A stretch of 64,000 nt of DNA from an uncultured Caulobacterales bacterium (lineage in GTDB: Bacteria > Pseudomonadota > Alphaproteobacteria > Caulobacterales > Caulobacteraceae): contig CAILTK010000027.1 of the NCBI GenBank assembly GCA_903837135.1, forward strand, positions 62,001 to 126,000, in the 5' to 3' direction. Shown piece by piece: positions 41,477 through 50,005 of this stretch. Each line of letters starts with the position of its first letter. Within the stretch, counting starts at the first letter, position 1. The notes under the pieces were generated by a model. It was not told the DNA's origin. It saw nothing but the letters and a program-made list of their open reading frames with translations, and ran no database searches. Position numbers and translations under genes: made by a program.

Positions 41477-42960
41477 CGTTGATCGCCAGCCTGGGGCGAA
41501 GGCGCCGCGGCGGCGTCGGGCGTGAAGCCGCCCCCGAGCGCCGCGTAGAGCGCGACCGTGTCCTGCAGGCGCTGAGCCTTGGCTTCGATCAGCTGCACCT
41601 GCGCCTGCCGCAACTGCACGTCGAGCGCCAGCCGGTCGAGCGGGCTAATCAGCCCCGCGTCCTCCTGGATGCGGCCGAGCCGGTTCAACGCCTCGGCCGA
41701 CTTCCAGCCGCTCTCCGAGGCCGCCTCGACCTCGGCGTCGTGGCCGAGGGCGCGAAGCGTGTCCGATACCTGCTGGAACGCGGCGAGCACGACGGTGCGA
41801 TAGTCCGCCAGGGCCTGGTCGCGCGCGGCGACCGCGGCGCGACGTCGGGCTCGCAGCGTACCGCCCTCGAAGACGGGCGCCGCCAGGCTCGGACCGAGGC
41901 TCCAGGTGCGGCTGGCCGCGCCGAACAGGGCCGATGTCGCCGTATTCTCGAATCCGGAGGCGCCGCTGAGCGTCAGCGACGGAAACATCTCGGCGGTGGC
42001 CACGCCGATCTCGGCGTTGGCGGCGTGCAGGGCGGCTTCGGCGGCCAGGATGTCAGGCCGTTTGCGCACCAGGGTCGACGGCAGGGTCAGCGGCAGGGCG
42101 TCCGGAACCTTGAGGGTGGAGAATTCGAGGCCCGACCCGTCCCACGCCCCCGGCGCCGCGCCGACCAGGACGGCGAGCAGGGTCTCGGCCGCGCCCTCCC
42201 GCTGTTGCAGCACCGGAAGCTCGGCCTCACTCGCCGCCAGGGCGGTCTGCGCCGACAGCACCACCGCGTAGGCGTCCGGGCCGGCGGCGTTGCGGACGCG
42301 CAGGACCTCGAGCTCGGAGCGTTGGTCCGTGATCAGATCGTTGAGCCGCCGCGCCTCTTCGCGATAGCCGGCGGCGGCGATCGCGGCTGCGGCGATATTG
42401 GCCTGCAGCGTGACGACGGCGGCGTCCCGACGATGTCGGCTGGCGTCGCGCGAGGCGGCCAACGCCTCCACGCCGCGCCGTTCGCCGCCGAAGATGTCGA
42501 GCGGATAGCTGATCGCGCCGGACAGGCTGTAGAGGCTGTAGGTCCCGAGCGTGCGCGACTGGCCCGGCGCCGCGGTCGAACCGTGCTCGCGGTAGGCCGC
42601 GGCGTTGACGCCCAGGCTCGGATAGAACACGCCGGCCCCGGCCTGCAGCTGCGCCTCGCTCTGGCGCAGGGCCGCCTCGGCGGACGCCAGCGTCGGGCTT
42701 TCGCGCTGGCCGCGATCCTCGAGATCGTCCAGCGCCGGCGCGTGGAAGTCGGCCCACCAGCGGGACGCCACCGGCGCGCTCTCCTTGAAGCGCTGTGAGA
42801 CCCCCTCGGCCTCGACCGTCCGGTGCGCATGGCCCGTGGGCAGATACTGCTCCGGCGTCGTCAGGCTGGGGCGGTGAAAGTCGGGCCCGAGCGCGCAGGC
42901 GGAGAGGGACAGGGCCGCCGCCGTCCCGGCCAGGAGCCGCGCATGAGACTCGCCGGCCAT
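41473..42960 (-). CDS. NodT-type outer-membrane efflux lipoprotein
   Basis: A 495-residue TolC-like channel protein with a lipoprotein signal (L-S-L-S-A-C-A-L-G-P-D-F). Two repeated long-helix regions carry the usual motifs S-P-T-L-A-S-A-E-A-A-L-R and R-P-D-I-L-A-A-E-A-A-L-H-A-A-N-A-E-I-G-V. It sits within the efflux operon between the adaptor and permease genes, with start/stop overlaps on both sides. Confidence 0.92.
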   Translation of the reverse strand: MAGESHARLLAGTAAALSLSACALGPDFHRPSLTTPEQYLPTGHAHRTVEAEGVSQRFKESAPVASRWWADFHAPALDDLEDRGQRESPTLASAEAALRQSEAQLQAGAGVFYPSLGVNAAAYREHGSTAAPGQSRTLGTYSLYSLSGAISYPLDIFGGERRGVEALAASRDASRHRRDAAVVTLQANIAAAAIAAAGYREEARRLNDLITDQRSELEVLRVRNAAGPDAYAVVLSAQTALAASEAELPVLQQREGAAETLLAVLVGAAPGAWDGSGLEFSTLKVPDALPLTLPSTLVRKRPDILAAEAALHAANAEIGVATAEMFPSLTLSGASGFENTATSALFGAASRTWSLGPSLAAPVFEGGTLRARRRAAVAARDQALADYRTVVLAAFQQVSDTLRALGHDAEVEAASESGWKSAEALNRLGRIQEDAGLISPLDRLALDVQLRQAQVQLIEAKAQRLQDTVALYAALGGGFTPDAAAAPSPQAGDQR

Positions 42961-44045
42961 CAGCGCCGCCCGATGAAGACGTCGGCGACCTGTCCGGGGT
43001 AGACGTTCAGCCCCTTGGGCCGATCGAACCGGAAGATCACCGGCAGGACCCGCAGGTCGACCCGTTCCTGGCGCTGGTCCGACAGTTCGATCTTGGGGGT
43101 TAGGTAAGGCTGGATGCGGACGAACGTCAGCGGAATGCGCGCCTTCGATCCATGCAGCGTCATCGAGGCGATCATGTGATCGCCTGGCGGCAACTGCTGC
43201 AGCAGGATCTCGTCCACGAAGCAGCGCACCTGCAGCTGGCCGCGGGCGGCGCCGAGCACCACCACCGGTCCCTGCCCCTGGGTGTAGGTGTTGTAGACGC
43301 CCTGGGCGGACACATAGCCGCCGACCGGAGCGTTCATCGCCAGCACCACACCGTCGGACGGCGCGTGCAGGACGTACTTGCCGAGCAGGGCCTTTGACGC
43401 GCCGTAGGCGCTGGCCAGCGCCTCGGCCTGTCGCTCCTGGTTGCGGATGTCGTAGCTCCAGGCCCCGGCCTTGGTCAGGGCGAGCTGGCGGGCGGCGACG
43501 GCCGCCGCCGCGGCCATCACCCGGGCGTTGTTGGCGGCGGTGTCGAGCGCCTCCTTGCTCACCGCCCGGGCGTCGAGCTGGGCCGCCTGCCGCTGCTTGG
43601 CGAACTGATCCTCGGCCAGCCTGGCCGCGGCGTCGGCCTGTACGGCCTGCGCCTCCGCCACCTTCAGGGTTTCGGGACGCGGCTGGGCCTTCAGCTCGGC
43701 CAGCAGGGTCCGCGCCGCCTCGGCCTGGCGCGCCTGCTGCTCGGTGGTGGCGCGCTGGACGCTGTCGTCCAGGGCCACAAGCCGGTCGCCGGCGTGCACC
43801 GCCTGTCCCTCGTGCGCGAACACCTGAACGATCGGTCCGCTCACCTCGGGGTTCAGATTGATGTTCTCGCCGCTGGCCTGATCGCTTTCGACGATGCCCT
43901 GGGCGTAGATCGCGGTCGGGTACGGGTTGGCGGCGGGCGGGAAGGCCGGCGGCAGGGCTTTCGGATGCTGGGCGAACAGGAAGGCGGCGACGACGGCGGC
44001 GAGGACGCCGGCCCCGGCCAGGAGGACGACGGTCTGGCCCTTCAT
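42960..44045 (-). CDS. HlyD/MacA-type membrane fusion (adaptor) protein
   Basis: A 361-residue protein. It has one N-terminal membrane helix (residues 6-24), a lipoyl-like half (P-E-V-S-G-P-I-V-Q-V-F-A-H-E-G-Q-A-V-H-A-G-D), a long coiled coil rich in Ala/Glu, then H-A-P-S-D-G-V-V-L and a beta-barrel region. It links the inner-membrane ABC transporter with the NodT channel. It overlaps neighbours by 1-4 bases. Confidence 0.92.
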   Translation of the reverse strand: MKGQTVVLLAGAGVLAAVVAAFLFAQHPKALPPAFPPAANPYPTAIYAQGIVESDQASGENINLNPEVSGPIVQVFAHEGQAVHAGDRLVALDDSVQRATTEQQARQAEAARTLLAELKAQPRPETLKVAEAQAVQADAAARLAEDQFAKQRQAAQLDARAVSKEALDTAANNARVMAAAAAVAARQLALTKAGAWSYDIRNQERQAEALASAYGASKALLGKYVLHAPSDGVVLAMNAPVGGYVSAQGVYNTYTQGQGPVVVLGAARGQLQVRCFVDEILLQQLPPGDHMIASMTLHGSKARIPLTFVRIQPYLTPKIELSDQRQERVDLRVLPVIFRFDRPKGLNVYPGQVADVFIGRR

Positions 44046-44749
44046 GCCGAAGCTCCGGCGAAGGCGTCGGCGGCCTGCGGCTTGATCACGCCGTCCTCCA
44101 TTTCAAGGATCGAGTCCGCGAACTCGAGGATGCGCGCGTCGTGGGTGACGATGACGATGGCCCGGGTGGCGCTGAGAATGTGCTCGCGGACGAAACTGAT
44201 GATCGAACGCCCGGTGTCGCCATCGAGCGAGGCGGTGGGCTCGTCGAGGATCAACAGCTCCGGTTCGCCGACGATCGCCCGCGCTATGGCGACGCGCTGC
44301 TGCTCGCCGCCGCTGAGCTTGACCGGCGGAAGATCGATCCGCCCCTTCAGCCCCACCACCTCCAGCGCCTTGTCCGCGGCGGCGATAGCCGTGCGCCAGG
44401 GCTGGCCCTTGAGGATCAGTGGAATGGCCACGTTCTCGGCGGTCGTGAGCCGGGGAAACAGGTGATAGTCCTGAAACACGAAGCCGATGCGCTCCAGGCG
44501 GAACTTGGCCAGGGCGTCGCCGCCCAGGCCCCAGATGTCGACCCCGTCGACCGTCACCGTGCCGCTGTCCGGCTTGAGGATGCCCGAGATCATGCTCAGC
44601 AGGGTCGTCTTGCCGCTGCCGGACGGGCCGACGAGATAGATCATCTTGCCGAACTCGGCGGTGAAGTTGGCGTGGTTCACCGCGACGGTGCGCGCGGCGC
44701 CTTCGCCGAAGCTCTTGGTCAGGTCGGTGGACTGGATCGCGGGAGGCAT
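44042..44749 (-). CDS. MacB/LolD-type ABC transporter ATPase
   Basis: A 235-residue ATPase. Walker A is G-P-S-G-S-G-K-T-T, the Q-loop is F-V-F-Q-D-Y, the signature is L-S-G-G-E-Q-Q-R, and Walker B is L-L-I-L-D-E-P-T-A-S-L-D. It powers the efflux pump encoded by the three downstream genes. The ATG at 44749 (M-P-P-A-I-Q) follows GGAGG-like context poorly, but longer starts enter the promoter. A half-conserved FixK box lies 33 bases upstream. Confidence 0.92.
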   Translation of the reverse strand: MPPAIQSTDLTKSFGEGAARTVAVNHANFTAEFGKMIYLVGPSGSGKTTLLSMISGILKPDSGTVTVDGVDIWGLGGDALAKFRLERIGFVFQDYHLFPRLTTAENVAIPLILKGQPWRTAIAAADKALEVVGLKGRIDLPPVKLSGGEQQRVAIARAIVGEPELLILDEPTASLDGDTGRSIISFVREHILSATRAIVIVTHDARILEFADSILEMEDGVIKPQAADAFAGASA

Positions 44750-44782
44750 GGCCCCTTGTGTCCCGCCCGGACCGGCCGCACG

Positions 44783-44796
44783 TTGATTTTGCGCAA
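44783..44796. promoter_or_regulatory. Imperfect FixK-like box upstream of the efflux operon
   Basis: TTGATTTTGCGCAA keeps the left half and the CAA of the right half of the box. It lies 33 bases before the ATPase gene. Confidence 0.45.
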
Positions 44797-44951
44797 GTCG
44801 CCACAAATACACCCCAGGGGTATTTTGTTGCAGACGCGCCCGAAACTCTAAGCTAGGCTTCGATCCGGTGGGTCGTCAGTCTAAGCGTGCGGACGCGGCG
44901 TTTCATGGACCAACTTTGGACCAGGCGCATGGGCGCGGAGGACAGCGTCTG

Positions 44952-45563
44952 ATGTCCGCCGAACGGCGCGTCCATGTAATCGACGACGACGACGGCGTGA
45001 GGGCTTCCCTCGGCTTTCTGCTCGAAGTCGCCGGCTATGTGGTGACCCTGCATGACTCGGCCGACCACTTCCTGGCGCAGGGCGAACCCGACCCCGGAAT
45101 CTGCGTCGTCACCGATGTCCGCATGCCCGGCGTCAGCGGCCTGGGGCTGGCGGCGAGGCTGCGGCAGTTCGGGTCGCCGATACCGGTCATCGTCATCACC
45201 GGCCATGCCGACGTTCCGCTGGCCATCGAGGCCATGAAGCTCGGCGTGCACGACTTCATCGAGAAACCGTTTGTGGATTCGGCGCTGATTTCCGCGGTTC
45301 AGAGCGCGTTCGCGTCGATCCGCGGCCAGACGGAGGTGGTCGTGCGCCGGGAGAATATATTGGCTCGGCTAAACGGTCTGGCGAAGCGGGAGCGGGACGT
45401 CCTCGACGGTCTGGTCGCCGGGAAATCGAACACGCTGATCGCGAGCGATCTCGACATCAGCCCGCGGACGGTCGAGGTCTACCGGGCCAACGGGATGATG
45501 AAGATGAAGGCCGACAGCCTGTCCGAACTGGTGCGCATGAGCATGCTGGCTGACGGCGTGTGA
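44952..45563 (+). CDS. FixJ-family response regulator
   Basis: A 203-residue regulator. The receiver domain has the acidic pocket V-I-D-D-D-D-G, the phospho-acceptor in V-V-T-D-V-R-M-P, T-G-H-A-D-V-P and K in I-E-K-P-F. A LuxR-type HTH (R-E-R-D-V-L-D-G-L-V-A-G-K-S-N ... S-P-R-T-V-E-V-Y-R) follows. FixJ proteins are phosphorylated by oxygen-sensing FixL and activate fixK. No FixL-like sensor is adjacent. It is divergent from the efflux operon. Its presence among FixK-box genes suggests it belongs to the same circuit. Confidence 0.9.
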   Translation: MSAERRVHVIDDDDGVRASLGFLLEVAGYVVTLHDSADHFLAQGEPDPGICVVTDVRMPGVSGLGLAARLRQFGSPIPVIVITGHADVPLAIEAMKLGVHDFIEKPFVDSALISAVQSAFASIRGQTEVVVRRENILARLNGLAKRERDVLDGLVAGKSNTLIASDLDISPRTVEVYRANGMMKMKADSLSELVRMSMLADGV

Positions 45564-45610
45564 GACCGGGTCGAATCCCACCAGGGTCCATGCGGCCGCG
45601 GCCGGCCGAT

Positions 45611-46342
45611 TCAGGACGTGGCGTGCGGTTCGCCCAGGGCGCTATCCTCCGCCGCGCTCAATCGGGACAGAAGCTCGACCGCGCCGGCGCCGTCCAGGCC
45701 GCGGGGGTCGAACGCCGCGAGATCGGCGGCGCGCGCGGCGCCGATCCCGCACATGATCCAGCGCGCGAAACGTCGTTCTGCGACCTCGATCCGGTCGACC
45801 GGCGTGAAGCTCTGGTGCCGCCGATCCATCGCTATGCCGCCAAGCACCTCCCAGACCGCCGGAGGCGGGCCTTCCAGCGCCTGCACGAAGAAGCCGTTGG
45901 CCATCAGCAAGGCTCCGGTCACGCCGAGCCGGCCATTGAGCGCCACGGCCGCCTGCAGGATGTCGTCGAGCACCCCCGGCGCGTCACGCACGGTCTCGGG
46001 GGTGGCCCAGCTGTAGTAGACCGCGCGGCAGATCCGCATCGGCTCGGGGCCCGGCTCTTCGATGCGGTCGACCCGGCGGTCGCCGCCGGTGGTCTCCAGG
46101 AAGACGCAGCTGCGCCCGTCCTCATCGATCCGGAAGTGGACGCCGTGGGCGTGGAAGGCGCGCCGCAGCATGGCCAGCGTCGTCGGGTTGGCGTTGACCA
46201 CGCCGCGCAGGCGTTCGAGCCGTTTGATGGTGTCCAGGCTGAGCCCGGCCGCGTTCGCGAGCTCGGTCTGTTCGATCCGCGCGATGGCGCGACCGGCGCG
46301 GACCATCTCCCCGGTCAGAACAGCGTTTGCGCCCTCATGCAT
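45611..46342 (-). CDS. HTH-BLUF blue-light-responsive regulator
   Basis: A 243-residue fusion. Residues ~8-70 form an XRE-like helix-turn-helix (A-R-I-E-Q-T-E-L-A-N-A-A-G-L-S-L-D-T-I-K-R-L-E). Residues ~100-200 form a BLUF domain: the flavin-contacting Tyr in A-V-Y-Y-S-W-A, Asn in V-A-L-N-G-R-L-G-V-T-G-A-L-L, Gln in F-F-V-Q-A-L-E-G, and D-R-R-H plus F-A-R-W-I-M-C-G near the end. BLUF domains bind FAD and switch on blue light. The direct DNA-binding fusion predicts a light-controlled transcription factor. Target genes are unknown. Confidence 0.85.
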   Translation of the reverse strand: MHEGANAVLTGEMVRAGRAIARIEQTELANAAGLSLDTIKRLERLRGVVNANPTTLAMLRRAFHAHGVHFRIDEDGRSCVFLETTGGDRRVDRIEEPGPEPMRICRAVYYSWATPETVRDAPGVLDDILQAAVALNGRLGVTGALLMANGFFVQALEGPPPAVWEVLGGIAMDRRHQSFTPVDRIEVAERRFARWIMCGIGAARAADLAAFDPRGLDGAGAVELLSRLSAAEDSALGEPHATS

Positions 46343-46484
46343 CTCTCATGGCCTCTGTTGAACGCGGGGTCGCCGACGGCGCACGTGGGCTGTCAGTATG
46401 TCGAGTCTGCCCGTGTTCGGTTTGATCCAACGCAGGTCGGTCCGGCAGTGCGGGAAGGTTTGATCCTCCGCGACCGCGCCTGCG

Positions 46485-47141
46485 TCAGCCGGCGGCGAGC
46501 GCCGGGAGTGTGCGTCGGGCGTGCTCGAAGTGCGCCAGGATGATGGCGCTGCCGGCGGCGCCGAAGAAACACCAGACCGAGATGAAAGCCTGCCAGTAGA
46601 ACAGGTAGGCGACGATGGAGCCCGCCAGCACGACGCCGCCGAGGCCGGCGATCACCCGGCGTGTCGACAGCAGCATCGGCAGGCAGGTCGCGCCCAGGTA
46701 GGCGAGGCCGATGAGTTCCGGATGGGTGTGGTGGGTCTGGTAGACGATGCAGCGGTTCACCACGCTCGCGCGATGCGGGCCGGTGATCAGGGCCGGCAGG
46801 AAGGAGACGGCGACCGCGACGCCGAGCCCCATACAGAGCAGCATCGCCCGTCGCCTTCGCCGGTCGGGCTCGGCCGACCAGGCCGCGATCGGCGCATAGA
46901 CCGGCCAGACCAGCTGGGCGACGATCAGGAACGCCAGGACCAGGGCGTTCGACAGGACGCCGGGAGCGGCGTCCGGCAGCGTCAGCCACAGCACCCCCTC
47001 GATCGCCTGCTGGACGCCGAAGATCAGCGGCATGGCCGCCAGCGGGATCTCCGATCGACGGGTGACGCGCGCCAATGACACGGCCGCGACGACGGCCGTG
47101 ATCCCGGCCGTGGTGAAGCTGGCCGTGGGGGAGAAACACAT
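46485..47141 (-). CDS. DUF6629-type seven-helix membrane protein
   Basis: A 218-residue protein beginning M-C-F-S-P-T-A-S-F, the signature start of this family. It has about seven hydrophobic helices and the motif H-H-T-H-P-E near residue 138. Function unknown. It lies downstream of the HTH-BLUF gene in reverse order on the same strand (142-base gap). Confidence 0.8.
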   Translation of the reverse strand: MCFSPTASFTTAGITAVVAAVSLARVTRRSEIPLAAMPLIFGVQQAIEGVLWLTLPDAAPGVLSNALVLAFLIVAQLVWPVYAPIAAWSAEPDRRRRRAMLLCMGLGVAVAVSFLPALITGPHRASVVNRCIVYQTHHTHPELIGLAYLGATCLPMLLSTRRVIAGLGGVVLAGSIVAYLFYWQAFISVWCFFGAAGSAIILAHFEHARRTLPALAAG

Positions 47142-47263
47142 GAGTCCGCCTCTGGTCCAAGCGCGCCAGGGTCAGAACGGACCCAAGGGTGTTCGTGCGG
47201 CGGGTCATAGCAGCTTGCGGTCGCCAGACCAGCGCGGGCTCGGCGCCGCGGGGTGGTTCGACA

Positions 47264-48829
47264 TCACGCTCGGACCGGCCCGGCGCCGACCTGTCGCAGA
47301 ACCGCATCGGCGACCGCGTGGACCGCCGCTTCGGCGTCTATCGCCGTCCAGGCGGCGCCGAGGGCCTTGGGCTCCTTCTGCGCCAGCGCCAGCGCGGCCG
47401 TCGCGTCGGACGCGTCTCCGCGCCGCTGCGCCACCCGCGCCGCGCGGCGCGCCGCCGACGCCCGCAGCCAGACCGCGGTGAACCGCCGCCCCCGCCCCGC
47501 CGCCTCGATCATCGTCCGCGCGCCCTGCGTCTGGAAGGTCGCGTCGGCGACCACCGGGCAGTCCGCCTCGAGACTCGCCTGCGCCTCCCGGGCGAGCCTT
47601 CGGTACACCGCCGTCCGCGCGGCGCGCGTATAGGCGTCGGCCGGCAGGGCGGCCGCCGACGAGGCGCCGAGGCGCGACTTGCGCAGCACGTCGGTGCGCA
47701 GCAGGCGCGCGCCGCAGCATCCCGGCAGGCGCGGGGCGACCTGCGCGGCCACGGCGGACTTGCCGGATCCCGAAAGGCCGCCGATCGCCACCAGCAGGGG
47801 CCGGGTCGGGCGCAGCAGGCGAACGCCCAGCCGCCGATAGTCGTCCGCCTCGCCGAGGCTCCCGCCCCCGACGGCGACGGCCATGCGCACCGCCGCGCGC
47901 AGCGCCATGAAGAAGGGCAGCAGGGCCAGCGCCTCCGCGGGGGTGCCGCTGACGTCGAAATACCGGTTCATCGCCCGGTTCGCGAGCGCGTCCAGTCCCC
48001 GGGCGCGCAGGTCCATCAGCAGAAAGGCGAAGTCGTAGAGGACGTCGGTGGTCGCCAGCGCAGGATCGAATTCCAGCGCGTCGAACGGCGTCGCCCTGCC
48101 GTTGAACACGCATATGTTGCGCAGGTGCAGGTCGCCATGCCCGCGCCGCACCCACCCCTGTCGCCGCCGGACTTCGATCAGCTCGGACTGCCGCAGCGCC
48201 TCGCGGTCCAGCGCCCCGAACAGCGGACCCGACGCCGGCGCGAGGCCCAGGGCGGCGGCCGCTTCGGTCTCGGCCTTGCGCAGACCGGCGATGGTCCGGC
48301 GGTAGTCGGCCGTGTGGCCGGTCTCCCGGTGGGCCGGCAGCCTCGCGTGGAAGGCGGCGATGGCGTCGCAGGCTTCGGCGACGTGGGCCTCGGAGAGCTG
48401 CCCGGCTCTGGCGATCTCGTCGAACAGCTGCCCGTCCGGAAAGCGTCGCGTCTGCACGATCCAGTCCAGGACCTCGCCGTCGCCGCCGATCCGCAGCGCG
48501 CCCGTCGGCGTCCGCACGACCGGCCGGACCGCCTCGTAGAGTTCGGGCGCCAGCGCCCGGTTGACGCCGAGCTCGGCCTCGCACATCCGCCGCCGATGCT
48601 CGACCGTCGAGAGGTCGACGAAGGGAAGGCGCCGGCTTCGCTTCAGCTTGTACACATGACGGGAGCCCAGGAAGACGTGCGAGGTCGGGGTGTCGATGCG
48701 CTCGAGGGGCCCCGCATCGCCGCTGGCGGCGCCGCTTTCCAGCGCCGCGACCACCAGGCGCTGGTCGGCCGAGACGACACCGTTGTCCGGCAACCACTCC
48801 TCCAGAGATCTCAGCGGGTTCAACGCCAT
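47264..48829 (-). CDS. Bifunctional APH-like kinase / P-loop ATPase
   Basis: A 521-residue fusion. The N-terminal ~320 residues form an aminoglycoside-phosphotransferase-like kinase domain with R-R-G-H-G-D-L-H-L-R-N and F-D-A-L-E-F-D-P. The C-terminal ~170 residues are a P-loop kinase-like domain with I-G-G-L-S-G-S-G-K-S-A-V-A. This arrangement is common in proteobacteria as an AAA-family ATPase of unknown substrate. A perfect FixK half-site pair lies 26 bases upstream, so it is probably in the low-oxygen regulon. Confidence 0.88.
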   Translation of the reverse strand: MALNPLRSLEEWLPDNGVVSADQRLVVAALESGAASGDAGPLERIDTPTSHVFLGSRHVYKLKRSRRLPFVDLSTVEHRRRMCEAELGVNRALAPELYEAVRPVVRTPTGALRIGGDGEVLDWIVQTRRFPDGQLFDEIARAGQLSEAHVAEACDAIAAFHARLPAHRETGHTADYRRTIAGLRKAETEAAAALGLAPASGPLFGALDREALRQSELIEVRRRQGWVRRGHGDLHLRNICVFNGRATPFDALEFDPALATTDVLYDFAFLLMDLRARGLDALANRAMNRYFDVSGTPAEALALLPFFMALRAAVRMAVAVGGGSLGEADDYRRLGVRLLRPTRPLLVAIGGLSGSGKSAVAAQVAPRLPGCCGARLLRTDVLRKSRLGASSAAALPADAYTRAARTAVYRRLAREAQASLEADCPVVADATFQTQGARTMIEAAGRGRRFTAVWLRASAARRAARVAQRRGDASDATAALALAQKEPKALGAAWTAIDAEAAVHAVADAVLRQVGAGPVRA

Positions 48830-48855
48830 GGGGCGCGCTGCGGCCGGGCGAAGCC

Positions 48856-48869
48856 TTGATACGGATCAA
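48856..48869. promoter_or_regulatory. FixK/FNR-type box upstream of the bifunctional kinase gene
   Basis: TTGATACGGATCAA fully matches TTGAT-N4-ATCAA. It lies 26 bases before the start at 48829. Confidence 0.8.
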
Positions 48870-48967
48870 CTGTTCCCGCGCTCCGTAGCTTCCCCTAGGG
48901 AAAGTCGCCGAGGCGACAGGGCCCGTTTCGCGTTCTAGCGTCGGACCCTTCACTGTGGGAAAGACGC

Positions 48968-49090
48968 ATGCTGACCCTATCCGCCGTGGCCTCCCTCTGG
49001 TTCCTGATGACCGTCGGAGGCCCCGCGCTCACGCTTCGCCTGACGCCCGGCCGTCGTCGCGACGCGGGTGCGGACGAGGGCCTGTCTTGA
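48968..49090 (+). CDS. Very small hydrophobic protein (40 aa), tentative
   Basis: The frame M-L-T-L-S-A-V-A-S-L-W-F-L-M-T-V-G-G-P-A-L-T-L has one membrane-like helix followed by an Arg-rich tail. No strong ribosome site is evident. It ends in TTGA, which could couple to the next small frame. Support is weak. Confidence 0.35.
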   Translation: MLTLSAVASLWFLMTVGGPALTLRLTPGRRRDAGADEGLS

Positions 49091-49287
49091 CCGCGCGGGC
49101 GGTCCCGGCGGGTCGCCGCCGCGCGCGCGGACCGGCCCCGGATCCTCGATCCGCCGCGGCGGGAAGCGTGATCCATCTGCTGGTCGGATGGGTGTCGGGC
49201 ATGCCGGTCGCCCTGGTCGCCGGCCCGGCCCACCCTCCTTATTACCTGTATCGCCATGGCGGGACCGAAACGGTCGAGGCGCCCTGA
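49087..49287 (+). CDS. Small hypothetical protein, tentative
   Basis: A 66-residue frame from a TTG overlapping the preceding stop. Only the C-terminal ~39 residues (V-I-H-L-L-V-G-W-V-S-G-M-P-V-A-L-V-A-G-P) look protein-like, with one hydrophobic stretch. Start and reality are uncertain. Confidence 0.25.
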   Translation: MTARAVPAGRRRARGPAPDPRSAAAGSVIHLLVGWVSGMPVALVAGPAHPPYYLYRHGGTETVEAP

Positions 49288-49343
49288 CCGCACCGATCGC
49301 CGAGCCGCCGCCGCCGGCCCGCCCGGACGGCGGAGCCCGGAGG

Positions 49344-49373
49344 TCAGTCGTTTCCGGCTCAGTCGTTTCCGGG
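49344..49373. repeat. Tandem 15-bp duplication at the 3' end of the small membrane gene
   Basis: TCAGTCGTTTCCGGC (49344-49358) is followed directly by TCAGTCGTTTCCGGG. The second unit supplies the TGA stop of the minus-strand gene; the first is a spare copy. Confidence 0.8.
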
Positions 49374-49517
49374 CAGGGCGGGGCCGATCTCTTCCCCGGC
49401 GGAGGGGGACGCGCCGCTGTAGAGGGCGCTCAGGAGGAATATCCCCGGCATGGCGAACAGGGACGCGCCGAATCCCCAGGCGTAGATCAATTCCATCATG
49501 GTCGCACCGATCAGCAT
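49359..49517 (-). CDS. Small single-span membrane protein (52 aa)
   Basis: A 52-residue frame, M-L-I-G-A-T-M-M-E-L-I-Y-A-W-G-F-G followed by L-F-A-M-P-G-I-F-L-L-S-A-L-Y, i.e. one hydrophobic helix with an acidic tail. A very good AAGGAGG lies 6 bases before the ATG, which strongly supports translation. It is last in a run with Hsp20 and the host-attachment-type gene. Its stop lies at the junction of a tandem 15-bp duplication (49344-49373). Confidence 0.65.
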   Translation of the reverse strand: MLIGATMMELIYAWGFGASLFAMPGIFLLSALYSGASPSAGEEIGPALPGND

Positions 49518-49566
49518 GGTCGCCTCCTTCTGGGCTGGCTCCGGTTCGGCCGGATCCGTCGTTCGT

Positions 49567-49986
49567 TCAGTCGGAGCGCACGCGAAGCCTGACCAGCGCC
49601 TCGCGGATCTGGCTCGGCGATTCCTGGGTGCGCTCGTGGGGCTCGGAGGCGGCCAGGCGCCGCTTGAGCGTCGCGGGCGCCGCCGCCTTGAGCAGGCCGA
49701 GGGCGCGGGGCGGCGCGAACAGCACCACTTCGTTCGTGTGCTCGCTACGGGCGAGGCAGTCGAGCCGCTCCCCGAGCCGGGTCAGAAAATCCATCTCCTG
49801 CCGCTCGAGCGGCGTGGCCAGGTGCATGGCCTGACCGCCCTGTGCGCGCCGAAGCAGCGGCGGGGAGGTCAGGTCGCCGAGGCGGCTGGTGATCTCGTCC
49901 AGCGGACCGCCCCGGCGGCGTTCGATGAAGACGCGCGCCTCACGCCCGTCGGCGGCGACGACAAGACTTGAGCCATAGAGCTGCAT
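49567..49986 (-). CDS. Host attachment protein / baeRF-like family
   Basis: A 139-residue protein of the Host_attach (pfam10116) family. It has an N-terminal V-V-A-A-D-G-R-E-A-R-V-F strand, D-F-L-T-R-L-G-E-R-L-D near residue 75, and V-V-L-F-A-P-P-R-A-L-G-L-L with a final K-R-R-L-A segment. The family is related to the release-factor-like (eRF1-type) baeRF fold and is often located with Hsp20 and stress genes. The name is historical; function unknown. It is 19 bases downstream of hsp20. Confidence 0.85.
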   Translation of the reverse strand: MQLYGSSLVVAADGREARVFIERRRGGPLDEITSRLGDLTSPPLLRRAQGGQAMHLATPLERQEMDFLTRLGERLDCLARSEHTNEVVLFAPPRALGLLKAAAPATLKRRLAASEPHERTQESPSQIREALVRLRVRSD

Positions 49987-50005
49987 GACGCGCGCCTTTC
50001 CTGGA

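Noticed and set aside
45566-45592. tRNA T-arm-like sequence (GGTCGAATCCC...GGGTCCA) after the FixJ-like gene
   Set aside because: No matching D-arm, anticodon arm or 5' acceptor strand is found upstream, which is coding sequence; at most a decayed fragment.
46436-46484. CRISPR-like or other short arrays anywhere in the window, including this AT-poor gap
   Set aside because: No regularly spaced direct repeats were found on either strand.
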